From a virus: 30,616 nucleotides of DNA. Under the pieces are notes generated by a model that did not search any database, was not told the DNA's origin, and saw nothing but the letters and a program-made list of their open reading frames with translations. Position numbers and translations under genes: made by a program. The stretch is taken from positions 1 to 30,616 of the IMG/VR virus record IMGVR_UViG_3300030693_000025. The stretch is one strand, 5' to 3'. The number at the start of each line of letters is the position of its first letter. Within the stretch, counting starts at the first letter, position 1. Shown here piece by piece: positions 22,296 through 28,607 of this stretch.

Positions 22296-22651
22296 GATTG
22301 CTCCAGGGTTGATGTGAATCGTAGCGACTGCCGAACGAATTCGGGCATGAGATGCGCTAAATCCGGCACAGGAGGCGGCGCTAGCCGCGCCTGTGCCTCT
22401 GCGTATCGCTTGGCCGTGTAGGCGCTTATCCTGAACTCGGCAGCGTCGCCAAGGGGCTCGCTAGTGCGGAATAGACGAGTTTTCTGCGCTCGACCTTTGC
22501 GATCACCACGCAGCATGCCCAGCTCGATAAGTAGTAGCGCCTTCTTGCGGATCGCGTCCGGCTTCTGGCACATCACCTCGGCCAATTCATCGAACGTGGC
22601 CCCTGGATTCGCCTCGACCGCCAGGCATAGGTTGCGATGACTATCCTTCAT
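22289..22651 (-). CDS. Winged-helix-like DNA-binding protein
   Basis: The product is 120 aa. Residues 1-62 read as a winged helix: RNLCLAVEANPGATFDELAEVMCQKPDAIRKKALLLIELGMLRGDRKGRAQKTRLFRT. The second helix and wing are evident. The C-terminus is helical (AKRYAEAQARLAPPP). ATG 22651 follows GGAGAG and overlaps the previous stop by 11 nt. It may regulate replication or late genes; the late promoter candidate and head cluster follow just downstream. No target known. Confidence 0.6.
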   Translation of the reverse strand: MKDSHRNLCLAVEANPGATFDELAEVMCQKPDAIRKKALLLIELGMLRGDRKGRAQKTRLFRTSEPLGDAAEFRISAYTAKRYAEAQARLAPPPVPDLAHLMPEFVRQSLRFTSTLEQSC

Positions 22652-22877
22652 GATGATCTCTCCATTCGATGAACGGCTTGCGCAAATGCTCGTGAAACCG
22701 CTCAGCAGCGGTCGGATTCGTGTCCAGCTCGCGGCGGCTGTCTATGCCGCATACGACGCGCACGACCTCGGCAGCCTCTGCCGCATCCCCCGGATTGAAA
22801 TCGGTGTCGTGCACGAGCCATTGTCGAAACACAGGGTCGCGGCAGAGGATTGCTGAGAGGCGTGCGAGGGACTGCAT
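22641..22877 (-). CDS. Conserved small phage protein (FHEHLRKPF), unknown
   Basis: The product is 78 aa from ATG 22877, two nt after the previous stop; an extension to 22913 would need TTG and overlap. It is mostly helical: MQSLARLSAILCRDPVFRQWLVHD, then DAAEAAEVVRVVCGIDSRREL and AERFHEHLRKPFIEW. I recall this pattern from small phage or prophage proteins near replication genes, but not a function. Supports a role in DNA metabolism only by position. Confidence 0.6.
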   Translation of the reverse strand: MQSLARLSAILCRDPVFRQWLVHDTDFNPGDAAEAAEVVRVVCGIDSRRELDTNPTAAERFHEHLRKPFIEWRDHHEG

Positions 22878-22879
22878 GG

Positions 22880-23083
22880 TTAAACGAATCTCGTAAACGA
22901 AAGCGCCAAACAAATCGCATTGAACTCCCGAGACGCAGTTTCAACGGCGATCATGTAATTTTCTTGCTCTTTAAGCATCGCTGAGTGCATCACCGCGTTC
23001 TGCTCCACGACAGCCATCTGCATACGCAGAAGCTCACGCGCTACATGCTGCGTGCGCTTCTCCCTCAATCGTTCTGGCGTCAT
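22880..23083 (-). CDS. Small helical protein, possible coiled coil
   Basis: The product is 67 aa from ATG 23083, supported by GGAG about 8 nt upstream. The sequence is Met-rich and helical (MTPERLREKRTQHVARELLRMQMAVVEQNAVMHSAMLKEQEN...), likely a short coiled coil. It lies downstream of the RuvC-like gene, 55 nt away. No family recognised. Confidence 0.5.
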   Translation of the reverse strand: MTPERLREKRTQHVARELLRMQMAVVEQNAVMHSAMLKEQENYMIAVETASREFNAICLALSFTRFV

Positions 23084-23138
23084 CACAAAATCTCCAACGA
23101 ATGTTGAGCCACGGCATAACTGATCGGCGCGAGGCTGC

Positions 23139-23630
23139 TCATACGAAATGCCTCTGCGCATACCTAGCGATCAACAGAGCGTCAGAACGCCCATGATGCT
23201 TCTTGAGCGGACAGAATGCAGAGCCGAACAGCTTTCGCGCATGGGCAAGACTCTGATCTTTGGTATCGCTGATTTCGCTCTTGCGGATGCCATACCATTT
23301 CTGCCATGCCTGGGGCGAGACGAATAGCGTGTCTACACCGCACAGTTCGAGCACTGTGCTGATGACAGCCTTCGTAGCCGCCAGTGATGCCATCGTCTGC
23401 ACCGAACCGCCAGCGAAGGTGTTTAGCACCTCCATGACGCATATGGCGCTGCGATCAGCTGGCAAGCGTTTCAGCAGAAGCGCCTTCAAAGCGACGGGGT
23501 CGATCTCGTTCTTGACCTTGCTCACATCTCGCTTGAGGCGGATCGGCAGGTCATCGACGTAGACGCTTTCACCGTCGAGAGTGGCGAGAGCACCGGTTAT
23601 GCCAGGGTCGATACCAATGACGATAGTCAT
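23139..23630 (-). CDS. RuvC-like Holliday-junction resolvase
   Basis: The 163-aa product has the RuvC/RNase H-fold acid set: D8 in IGIDPGITGALA, E67 in AICVMEVLN and D150 in HHGRSDALLIARYA. TMASLAATKAV also fits the family. Such phage enzymes cut branched DNA, resolving recombination or replication intermediates before packaging. Length is close to RuvC (about 170 aa). ATG 23630 follows GGAGCTAAAGC. It sits with replication proteins, matching a role in late replication. All three metal-binding acids are present. Confidence 0.85.
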   Translation of the reverse strand: MTIVIGIDPGITGALATLDGESVYVDDLPIRLKRDVSKVKNEIDPVALKALLLKRLPADRSAICVMEVLNTFAGGSVQTMASLAATKAVISTVLELCGVDTLFVSPQAWQKWYGIRKSEISDTKDQSLAHARKLFGSAFCPLKKHHGRSDALLIARYAQRHFV

Positions 23631-23664
23631 GCTTTAGCTCCATCGCGCACGCGTGTGCTGGTGA

Positions 23665-24306
23665 TCATGGTGTCTCCCAAATCTTCTGCCCAGTGGCCAG
23701 TTTCAAAGCCCTGGCGATCTGGTACAGGTTCGTGTATTCCTCGCGATCCTCATCCGCACAGTTCTCGAGCACCTTGCGTCCAGCGCTCGAAAGCATCGCG
23801 TCAGTAGCGCAGCGACGGACCTCATAGGTGAGTGGCAAGCCAGATAGCGACATCCCACGCCGAAGCAGCTTAAATGCCCACTCAGCGGTCGGCTCGGGGT
23901 TGGTCAACCGCTTGAGCAGCGGTCCAATCTGCGCGATATGGGCATCAACAACACTCGGCGTCGATTGACCTCCGCTTTCAAGCCGAAGCGTATGGCTGGC
24001 AGATTCGTAAAGCCGCGTCTGCTTGCACAGGCCGAAGAACTCGGGAAGCGTCGGCGGAAATTTCAGCGTAAGAAGCGCGCCAACCCCGGCTTTGAGCTCA
24101 GCGTTCGATAGTTTCGCGAGTGCCCTGCCCCACTCGACCTTAACGCCTTCGAGGTCAACCCCGCGCCACTGGTCGAGGAAACGAGCGCCCCACGTCCTGG
24201 CCATTTTCTCGAACAGACCCGTGACCCAATGCTCCGGCGCAGCATCCTTCGGCCAATTGCTCGGCGCTAGGGGGTTAGATGTCGATGATGTCGCTGGCAG
24301 GTTCAT
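23665..24306 (-). CDS. Lambda P-like replication protein / helicase loader candidate
   Basis: The product is 213 aa from ATG 24306; ATG 24354 is also in frame but would overlap the upstream gene by 80 nt. The segment HWVTGLFEKMARTWGARFLDQW...KLSNAELKAGVGALLTLKFPPTLPEFFGLCKQ closely follows the lambda P pattern (small helical domain, then PPxLPEF..LC). Lambda P recruits host DnaB to the origin. The C-terminal half (about 120-213) is helical. It overlaps the DUF1376-type gene by 32 nt, giving an O/P-like pair. The role is inferred from motif and position. Confidence 0.65.
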   Translation of the reverse strand: MNLPATSSTSNPLAPSNWPKDAAPEHWVTGLFEKMARTWGARFLDQWRGVDLEGVKVEWGRALAKLSNAELKAGVGALLTLKFPPTLPEFFGLCKQTRLYESASHTLRLESGGQSTPSVVDAHIAQIGPLLKRLTNPEPTAEWAFKLLRRGMSLSGLPLTYEVRRCATDAMLSSAGRKVLENCADEDREEYTNLYQIARALKLATGQKIWETP

Positions 24307-25090
24307 GAGGCGTGTTTCCGGTGAGAATTTCGTAGGCGCGTCTGCGATCGTCATGCACGTTCAAAGGCTTAGAGGGTGATGCGCGGGCCTGTGGCGCAGC
24401 TGCTTCGGTGGTCCATCGCTCGGCGATTCGAAGGACGTACGCCGGCGCTATGCGCTGACCTGGCTTAGCGGCTTTGGCTTCCGCACATGCGGCTTCGACC
24501 GTTGCGACGGAAACACCGGCATCAGCCGCTGCGATGATTCGGGGATCTGCGGGTTGCGCTGCGATGCTGTATCGACGCATTGCAGCAGACAATTCGGCAG
24601 GTTGCGCGCGAGGTATACCGCTATGCGTACTTTTTCCGCCTGTTGCTAAGGTTTTAGGTGTTAACGGTAATGGTAATGGTAAAGGGCATTCCTCAAGCAC
24701 CTCTGGGGCATCTACTTGAGCAATGCTCGGAGCATCCTTTTTTCCCCATCTCGCTTCCGCTGCCTTCCGTGCCTTTTCGCTCGCTGCCCCTTTTCCCTCA
24801 AGGGCAGCAGCGATTTCCTCATCAATTATCTTGTGATGCCATGCACCATCATGGACATAAAATAATTTCTCTAGAACAGGCCGCGTTTTCTTCCAAAGAA
24901 ATGCAGATAAACGCGTGACGTTTTGCAGAATTTCATCATCGTCGGGCGGCGGACCAGAGCGCCAATAGTCCATCATGAGCAGAAAATATGCCCCATGTTG
25001 TTCGGTGGTCAAGCGAGTTGTGTCCGCCAAATAGTTACCGATATAAATCGGCATCCATATGTCGGCCTTGTTCTTCTCAGCGCACGCCAT
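24275..25090 (-). CDS. DUF1376 (YdaU-like) replication-associated protein
   Basis: The product is 271 aa. Residues about 10-95 (WMPIYIGNYLADTTRLTTEQHGAYFLLMMDYWRSGPPPDDDEILQNVTRLS...WHHKIIDEEIA) are the DUF1376 pattern, found in phage replication proteins at the position of lambda O. A low-complexity linker with repeated Pro-Leu (PLPLPLPL near 137-144) leads to a helical C-terminal part. ATG 25090 is 6 nt after the Cro-like gene stop, with AGGAA upstream. It probably binds the phage origin or bridges to the loader, as inferred from the family's usual context. Confidence 0.8.
   Translation of the reverse strand: MACAEKNKADIWMPIYIGNYLADTTRLTTEQHGAYFLLMMDYWRSGPPPDDDEILQNVTRLSAFLWKKTRPVLEKLFYVHDGAWHHKIIDEEIAAALEGKGAASEKARKAAEARWGKKDAPSIAQVDAPEVLEECPLPLPLPLTPKTLATGGKSTHSGIPRAQPAELSAAMRRYSIAAQPADPRIIAAADAGVSVATVEAACAEAKAAKPGQRIAPAYVLRIAERWTTEAAAPQARASPSKPLNVHDDRRRAYEILTGNTPHEPASDIIDI
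24666..24683. repeat. Short hexanucleotide repeat (GGTAAT x2 plus GGTAAA)
   Basis: The 6-nt unit is repeated in frame and encodes Pro-Leu pairs on the minus strand inside the DUF1376 protein linker. Unit-length changes would keep the reading frame. Such linkers recur in this protein family. Confidence 0.5.
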
Positions 25091-25096
25091 GATGCT

Positions 25097-25327
25097 CTAT
25101 TCCTGCTCTTCTCGGCCATACCAGAGGTCTTTTAAGACAATCGGTAAGTTGCGATCTTTCGCAATTTCGATGATGCGACGATGGTGCTTGCCCGGCACTT
25201 GCCCTCCTTGCGGATCTTTCGGGCGAGGCCTGCGCCACCGGCAAACCGTTGCTGAGCTTATACCCAGAGCTCTAGCGAGTGGCGCGATTCCATTGAATTC
25301 TTTGATGACAATCTCAGCGGGGGTCAT
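25097..25327 (-). CDS. Cro-like / YdaS-like helix-turn-helix regulator
   Basis: The 76-aa product has a helix-turn-helix at about 14-32: IAPLARALGISSATVCRWRRP. It ends in HHRRIIEIAKDRNLPIVLKDLW, a Cro/YdaS-like tail. It is divergent from the XRE regulator at 25439 across a 111-nt gap, the classical immunity-region layout, and first in the leftward operon. ATG 25327 follows AGAGGACTGCT. Its own operon is the replication and late region, so it probably controls the switch between the arms; binding sites are not proven. Confidence 0.75.
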   Translation of the reverse strand: MTPAEIVIKEFNGIAPLARALGISSATVCRWRRPRPKDPQGGQVPGKHHRRIIEIAKDRNLPIVLKDLWYGREEQE

Positions 25328-25438
25328 AGCAGTCCTCTTTCCGTTTCGTTGATATTAGCGTATCACCAAGAACACCTCAAGGGAATCTTTCCTATACTTC
25401 GGTGGTCAAGTTGTCATTACCCCACTGGAGTATCCAAT
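25328..25438. promoter_or_regulatory. Divergent control region (operator/promoter gap)
   Basis: This 111-nt gap holds the starts of both arms. CAAG cores recur at 25367, 25378 and 25407, and GATATTAGCGTATC (25351-25364) has 4-bp inverted ends. These could be regulator sites. On the plus strand TATACT (25393-25398, 5 of 6 to -10) may serve the XRE gene, but no good -35 box stands at the right distance. Confidence 0.45.
25352..25380 (-). promoter_or_regulatory. Candidate leftward promoter for the Cro-like/replication operon
   Basis: On the minus strand TTGAGG (25380-25375; 4 of 6), a 17-nt spacer and TAATAT (25357-25352; 4 of 6) lie just before the Cro-like gene. Modest consensus match, as is common for regulated promoters. 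Confidence 0.4.
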
Positions 25439-25732
25439 ATGCGACACATTGACCTGAAATGGTTCCGCGCATTGCTCAAGACCCGCAAGATGTCTCAGAA
25501 GGAACTGGCGGACGCGATCCATATGAATCCGTCAAGCATGTCCCTCACTCTCAGCGGCAAGCGAGAAGTCAGGCTCGGCGAGGCTCAACAGATAGCCCGA
25601 GTGCTTGATCTGTCTATAGAAGAACTCGTCGCACACTTCGGAAATGGCGACGACAACCGCACATCGATTGTCAAGTTCTCCATAGTCCGAGGCCGCAAGC
25701 GGAGGAAAAGGACAATACCGCTATTGCCATGA
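25439..25732 (+). CDS. XRE-family repressor-like regulator (short)
   Basis: The product is 97 aa from ATG 25439, chosen for GGAG 8 nt upstream; an open frame to 25349 has no site. The XRE helix-turn-helix is at about 19-43: SQKELADAIHMNPSSMSLTLSGKREV. QIARVLDLSIEELVAHF follows. The tail is basic (RGRKRRKRTIP). Lambda-type CI is longer and has a peptidase domain; here none is present, so RecA-triggered self-cleavage is not possible in the usual way. Could be a repressor, a lysogeny regulator or an activator. Divergent from the Cro-like gene. Confidence 0.75.
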   Translation: MRHIDLKWFRALLKTRKMSQKELADAIHMNPSSMSLTLSGKREVRLGEAQQIARVLDLSIEELVAHFGNGDDNRTSIVKFSIVRGRKRRKRTIPLLP

Positions 25733-25755
25733 CGCAAATATTTATTCAAAAATCA

Positions 25756-25784
25756 TTGGCAAAATGCATACGTTGAATTATAGT
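25756..25784 (+). promoter_or_regulatory. Strong sigma70-like promoter of the rightward operon
   Basis: TTGGCA (25756-25761; 5 of 6), an exact 17-nt spacer and TATAGT (25779-25784; 5 of 6) occur in an A+T-rich stretch between the XRE gene and the 45-aa gene. It would drive the rightward operon, including the RecE-like exonuclease, without the XRE gene. By eye the best promoter match in this window. Confidence 0.65.
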
Positions 25785-25823
25785 TGATTCCAACGCAGCA
25801 CCACGAACAACCGCGAGGCCGTC

Positions 25824-25961
25824 ATGTACCACGTAATCGATATCCGAACCGGTGCTGACGAAGGCGGCTTTGATACGCCTGACGACGCCCACACTTTGGC
25901 TGATCGGCTGGAACAAGCAATCGGATACGTGCGGTATGTGGTGCGCTGGCTCAATTTCTAA
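25824..25961 (+). CDS. 45-aa small protein
   Basis: The product is 45 aa: MYHVIDIRTGADEGGFDTP... then ADRLEQAIGYVRYVVRWLNF. ATG 25824 follows GAGG at 6 nt. The alternating hydrophobic start and a C-terminal helix read as a small folded protein of the type seen in the early regions of phages. First gene after the promoter at 25756-25784. No family recognised. Confidence 0.55.
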   Translation: MYHVIDIRTGADEGGFDTPDDAHTLADRLEQAIGYVRYVVRWLNF

Positions 25962-25978
25962 TAACTGGAGAGGAAGAG

Positions 25979-26644
25979 ATGAAACTGACACTGGAAATGC
26001 TCGATGCAATCGCCCTGAATCATGGCGGTCACGGCTCGCCCGACGATGGTCACTGCCTGCTCGAAGTCGTGAGCATGTTCGCTAACGAACCGTTTGGCGA
26101 CACGCCGGAATGCGTCGATCCGGTGCTTCGTTCTTTCGGCATCTCGTGGAACGACGGCATGCACTGCGACGAAGAGCGCGAGCAGCTCAAGCAGTACATC
26201 GTGCGCCTGGTTGGCACGAACAAGGGTCCCGAACTCTCCCGCAAGCGTTCTTGGATGGCGATGGACTGGTTGGTACGCGTGCATACCGCTGCCTGGCTCA
26301 CTTTAACGCCGGCACTCATGCCCCATGCTAATGCGCTGAAAGCGCTGCCACCCTTAACGTGCGAGCAAGACTTGCGTCTTGCGATGCCAGCACTTGAAAA
26401 GGCAAAAACCGAAGCCGCAAACGCATGGGCCGCCGCAGGGGCCGCCGCAGGGGCCGCCGCACGGGCCGCCGCATGGGCCGCCGCAGGGGCCGCCGCATGG
26501 GCCGCCGCATGGGCCGCCGCAGGGGCCGCCGCATGGGCCGCCGCAGGGGCCGCCGCACGGGCCGCCGCACGGGCCGCCGCAGGGGCCGCCGCATGGGCCG
26601 CCGCAGGGGCCTACAGTAAAAACCCTCCAAGCCTCCGCGCATGA
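25979..26644 (+). CDS. Early-region protein with (x-Ala-Ala-Ala)n tandem repeat, probable frameshift at its end
   Basis: The product is 221 aa from ATG 25979 (site GGAGAGG). Residues 1-148 are an ordinary folded segment (LTLEMLDAIALNHGGHGS...HCDEEREQLKQYIVRL...LEKAKTEAANA). Residues 150-211 are 15 units of x-A-A-A, where x is Trp, Gly or Arg; this would form one long Ala-rich helix. The last residues (YSKNPPSLRA) look unlike a protein end. The +1 frame immediately after the repeat reads TVKTLQASAHELLSRMIDAE and stops at 26675, a far more natural C-terminus. So a one-base slip in the final G-run is likely. Role unknown; N-terminal part resembles small phage early proteins only loosely. Confidence 0.6.
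   Translation: MKLTLEMLDAIALNHGGHGSPDDGHCLLEVVSMFANEPFGDTPECVDPVLRSFGISWNDGMHCDEEREQLKQYIVRLVGTNKGPELSRKRSWMAMDWLVRVHTAAWLTLTPALMPHANALKALPPLTCEQDLRLAMPALEKAKTEAANAWAAAGAAAGAAARAAAWAAAGAAAWAAAWAAAGAAAWAAAGAAARAAARAAAGAAAWAAAGAYSKNPPSLRA
26426..26611 (+). repeat. 12-nt tandem repeat, N-GG-GCC-GCC-GCA, 15 full copies
   Basis: Unit NGG GCC GCC GCA, 15 times in a row plus the start of a further unit. N is T, G or C in the order W G G R W G W W G W G R R G W G when read as codons TGG/GGG/CGG. All other positions are identical. A never occurs at N. The array is in frame, so unit gain or loss keeps the reading frame. It also reads open in other frames, which explains several shadow frames there. 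Confidence 0.95.
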
Positions 26645-26739
26645 ACTGCTGTCGCGGATGATCGACGCCGAATAGCGTTAAGCGACGGCCGCTCCATACG
26701 CCGCAGCGGTGGGACGCCGCACCACTCTCAGAGGTATCC

Positions 26740-27105
26740 ATGAACTTAGCCCGTACCGAATCCATAGCAGAAGCGCGCCACGAGCAAGCTGCATCGCATT
26801 ACACGCGCTTGCTGGGCCAGATTGAGGCATACAACGCTGAGCACGAGAAGCTCGCTCGCACTGAATACGAGCGCCTCTGTGCAGCTCCAACCGGCCTCGA
26901 CATGCAATGCGCTGTCGAATACTTCGCGCAAGCTGAGGGCACGATTCTGAGCTGCGCATGGGCCGGCGACGAAGCGAATCGCGATGCGCGTCTCGGCTTT
27001 GCTGTGCGCACACTGCTGGCGACTGCATTCGGCAAGATGGCCGACAACAAGGCAGATGAGCTGATGACTGCGGCTGAGAAGGCTGCCGAGCGAGGTGCAG
27101 CGTGA
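26740..27105 (+). CDS. Helical early-region protein, unknown
   Basis: This 121-aa protein is helical and Ala/Glu-rich: ARTESIAEARHEQAASHYTRLLGQIEAYNAEHEKLARTEYERL is probably a coiled coil, then a helical region (AVEYFAQAEGTILSCAWAGDEANRDARLGFAVRTLL) and an acidic Ala-rich end. ATG 26740 follows AGAGGTATCC; its TGA overlaps the next gene's GTG start. No family recognised. The preceding 95-nt gap holds the alternative C-terminus of the repeat protein. Confidence 0.55.
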   Translation: MNLARTESIAEARHEQAASHYTRLLGQIEAYNAEHEKLARTEYERLCAAPTGLDMQCAVEYFAQAEGTILSCAWAGDEANRDARLGFAVRTLLATAFGKMADNKADELMTAAEKAAERGAA

Positions 27106-27287
27106 GCGAATCCAAAGCTTACGCCGAAGCGATGGTGCGCGGCGACACCGACGCCTGTTTGCGCATCGAGCAAGCGCATGGCCTCTATGGCTATCCGCCT
27201 GAGCTTGTGTCCGCTGGTTTGGCCGCGATCGACCAGGGCGGCGACGCTCACAGAGCTATCGATGCAATCCTCGGAGATGACGAATGA
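27102..27287 (+). CDS. 61-aa small acidic protein, GTG start
   Basis: The product is 61 aa starting at GTG 27102 (overlap GTGA with the upstream stop). It reads as two to three helices: SKAYAEAMVRGDTDACLRIEQAHGLYG then ELVSAGLAAIDQGGDAHRAIDAILGDDE. It overlaps the following gene by ATGA. No function recognised. Confidence 0.55.
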   Translation: MSESKAYAEAMVRGDTDACLRIEQAHGLYGYPPELVSAGLAAIDQGGDAHRAIDAILGDDE

Positions 27288-27466
27288 ACCTCTCTCCAAA
27301 CGTCGACCTTAAACGCATCCGCTCGGGCGCGCTATATCGTGCTCGCAGCTTCCTGCGCTCAACCTTTCGCCGCTTCGTCGCATGGGATCGCGCACACCCG
27401 GTCTGCGGGATGGTGCTGGCTACTCTTCTGGCGATTGTTTCGGCTTATCTGGTGGTGCTGTTATGA
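27284..27466 (+). CDS. Small single-pass membrane protein
   Basis: This 60-aa protein has a basic amphipathic N-terminal part (LKRIRSGALYRARSFLRSTFRRF) and one C-terminal membrane segment (GMVLATLLAIVSAYLVVLL). ATG 27284 overlaps the previous stop (ATGA). The positive N-terminus suggests the tail is in the cytoplasm (positive-inside rule). Role unknown; early-expressed small membrane proteins often modify host functions. Confidence 0.6.
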   Translation: MNLSPNVDLKRIRSGALYRARSFLRSTFRRFVAWDRAHPVCGMVLATLLAIVSAYLVVLL

Positions 27467-27699
27467 ACGCACAAAAGCACTATGGGGCGCCGAAGATGGT
27501 GAGCCGTAAATGTGCATGGTGTCGAGACCCTTTCCAAGCGCGTGAAGCAGATGTTAAGCGCGGCTGGGGCTTGTTCTGCTCGAAGTCGTGCAAGGCAAAG
27601 AAGCAGGAAAAGCGCACGGGCCAGAACGCGGCATATATCGAAGGCTTCGCCGCGCGAAACGATTACGACGATGACCAGAGTTGGGATGCCCATAAATGA
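27463..27699 (+). CDS. Small zinc-finger protein (CxxC...CxxxC)
   Basis: The product is 78 aa from ATG 27463, overlapping the previous stop (ATGA). Residues 17-43 carry C17-x2-C20 ... C39-x3-C43 (RKCAWCRDPFQ...GLFCSKSCKAKKQEKR), the spacing of a small zinc ribbon / treble-clef finger as in YHYDRP/DUF-type phage fingers. A basic segment follows. It probably binds nucleic acid or a protein partner. Lies directly before the RecE-like exonuclease gene, with which it overlaps by ATGA. Confidence 0.65.
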   Translation: MNAQKHYGAPKMVSRKCAWCRDPFQAREADVKRGWGLFCSKSCKAKKQEKRTGQNAAYIEGFAARNDYDDDQSWDAHK

Positions 27700-28607
27700 A
27701 TGACTCCATGTTCCCCGGTAGGGTCGTCTACGACCTCTCCATCGAGAAATACCATGCCGATCGCGACAGCATCTCGAAGACAGGCCTCGACCTGATCGAC
27801 AAGGCGCCAGCAATCTTCCATGCGTGGCAGTCGCCCGATGCGCCCGCTCGTGTCGCTAAGCCCGGGCAACTTGAGGGCCACCTTGCGCACTGCGCGATTC
27901 TTGAGCCGGAAGAGTTTGGCAAGCGGTACGCAGTACCGCCGAAGAATGCGCCACGCAAGCCCACCGAAGCCCAGTGGAATGCAAAGAAGCCGTCCGATGA
28001 CAGTATCGCGGCTATGGAATGGTGGTCTGCGTGGGCCACTGAGAACCAACAGAAGTTGCCGATTGCGCTCGGTCAGTACGAAGTGGCGATGCGGCAGGCT
28101 GAGAGCGTGCGCGCTTTGCCGGAGATTCGTGAGTTTCTGTCGCGCGGTCGCGCCGAGGTGTCGGGCTACTGGACCGATTCAATCACCAACGTGAAATGCA
28201 GGTGCCGTCCTGACTTCGTGCGTCCGCTCAGCAAAAGCTCAGTCGTGCTGCTCGATGTGAAAACCTGTGGCGACGCATCGAAAGCAGAATTTGCGAGAGT
28301 CGCAGCACGCAAGAACTATCACCGGCAGGATGCCTTTTACTCTGGCGGCTATGGTGTAGCGGCAAATGTTTCTGTCGAGAAATTCATTTTTATCGCCGTC
28401 GAGTCCGAATGGCCATATGCCGCGGCATCGTATGAACTAGGCAATGAGAGCCGCGAGGAAGGATTTCTCGAAGTCCACCGCCTGTTGGACATCTACGAGG
28501 AATGCCTGCGCACTAATGTATGGCCTGGCTATGCGGACAGCACCACCACGATAGACCTGCCGCCGTACGCATTCAAATCTCAGGAGGTTGAAATTGGCTA
28601 CGTCTGA
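27696..28607 (+). CDS. RecE-like 5'-3' exonuclease (PD-(D/E)XK family)
   Basis: The product is 303 aa. The RecE/exonuclease VIII catalytic fold is seen in order. GHLAHCAILEPEEF (61-74) has the conserved His. AEVSGYW (153-159) has Glu154, CRCRPDF (168-174) has Asp173, LDVKT (186-190) has Asp187 and Lys189, and YHRQDAFYSGGY (208-219) has Gln211. These residues form the PD-(D/E)XK metal site. It digests one strand of linear DNA from the 5' end, leaving a 3' tail for annealing. The C-terminus has Trp/Asp-rich helices. ATG 27696 overlaps the zinc-finger gene. RecE is usually next to an annealing protein; here the partner is the 254-aa gene that overlaps it. Confidence 0.85.
   Translation: MNDSMFPGRVVYDLSIEKYHADRDSISKTGLDLIDKAPAIFHAWQSPDAPARVAKPGQLEGHLAHCAILEPEEFGKRYAVPPKNAPRKPTEAQWNAKKPSDDSIAAMEWWSAWATENQQKLPIALGQYEVAMRQAESVRALPEIREFLSRGRAEVSGYWTDSITNVKCRCRPDFVRPLSKSSVVLLDVKTCGDASKAEFARVAARKNYHRQDAFYSGGYGVAANVSVEKFIFIAVESEWPYAAASYELGNESREEGFLEVHRLLDIYEECLRTNVWPGYADSTTTIDLPPYAFKSQEVEIGYV

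Noticed and set aside
26426-26611. CRISPR array
   Set aside because: Units are 12 nt, contiguous and without unique spacers; no cas gene is near.
26328-26765. Minus-strand Arg/Pro-rich frame and plus-strand Gly/Arg and Gly/Pro frames over the tandem repeat
   Set aside because: The 12-nt repeat is open in several frames, so these are by-products. Only the Ala-rich frame continues a normal N-terminal domain.
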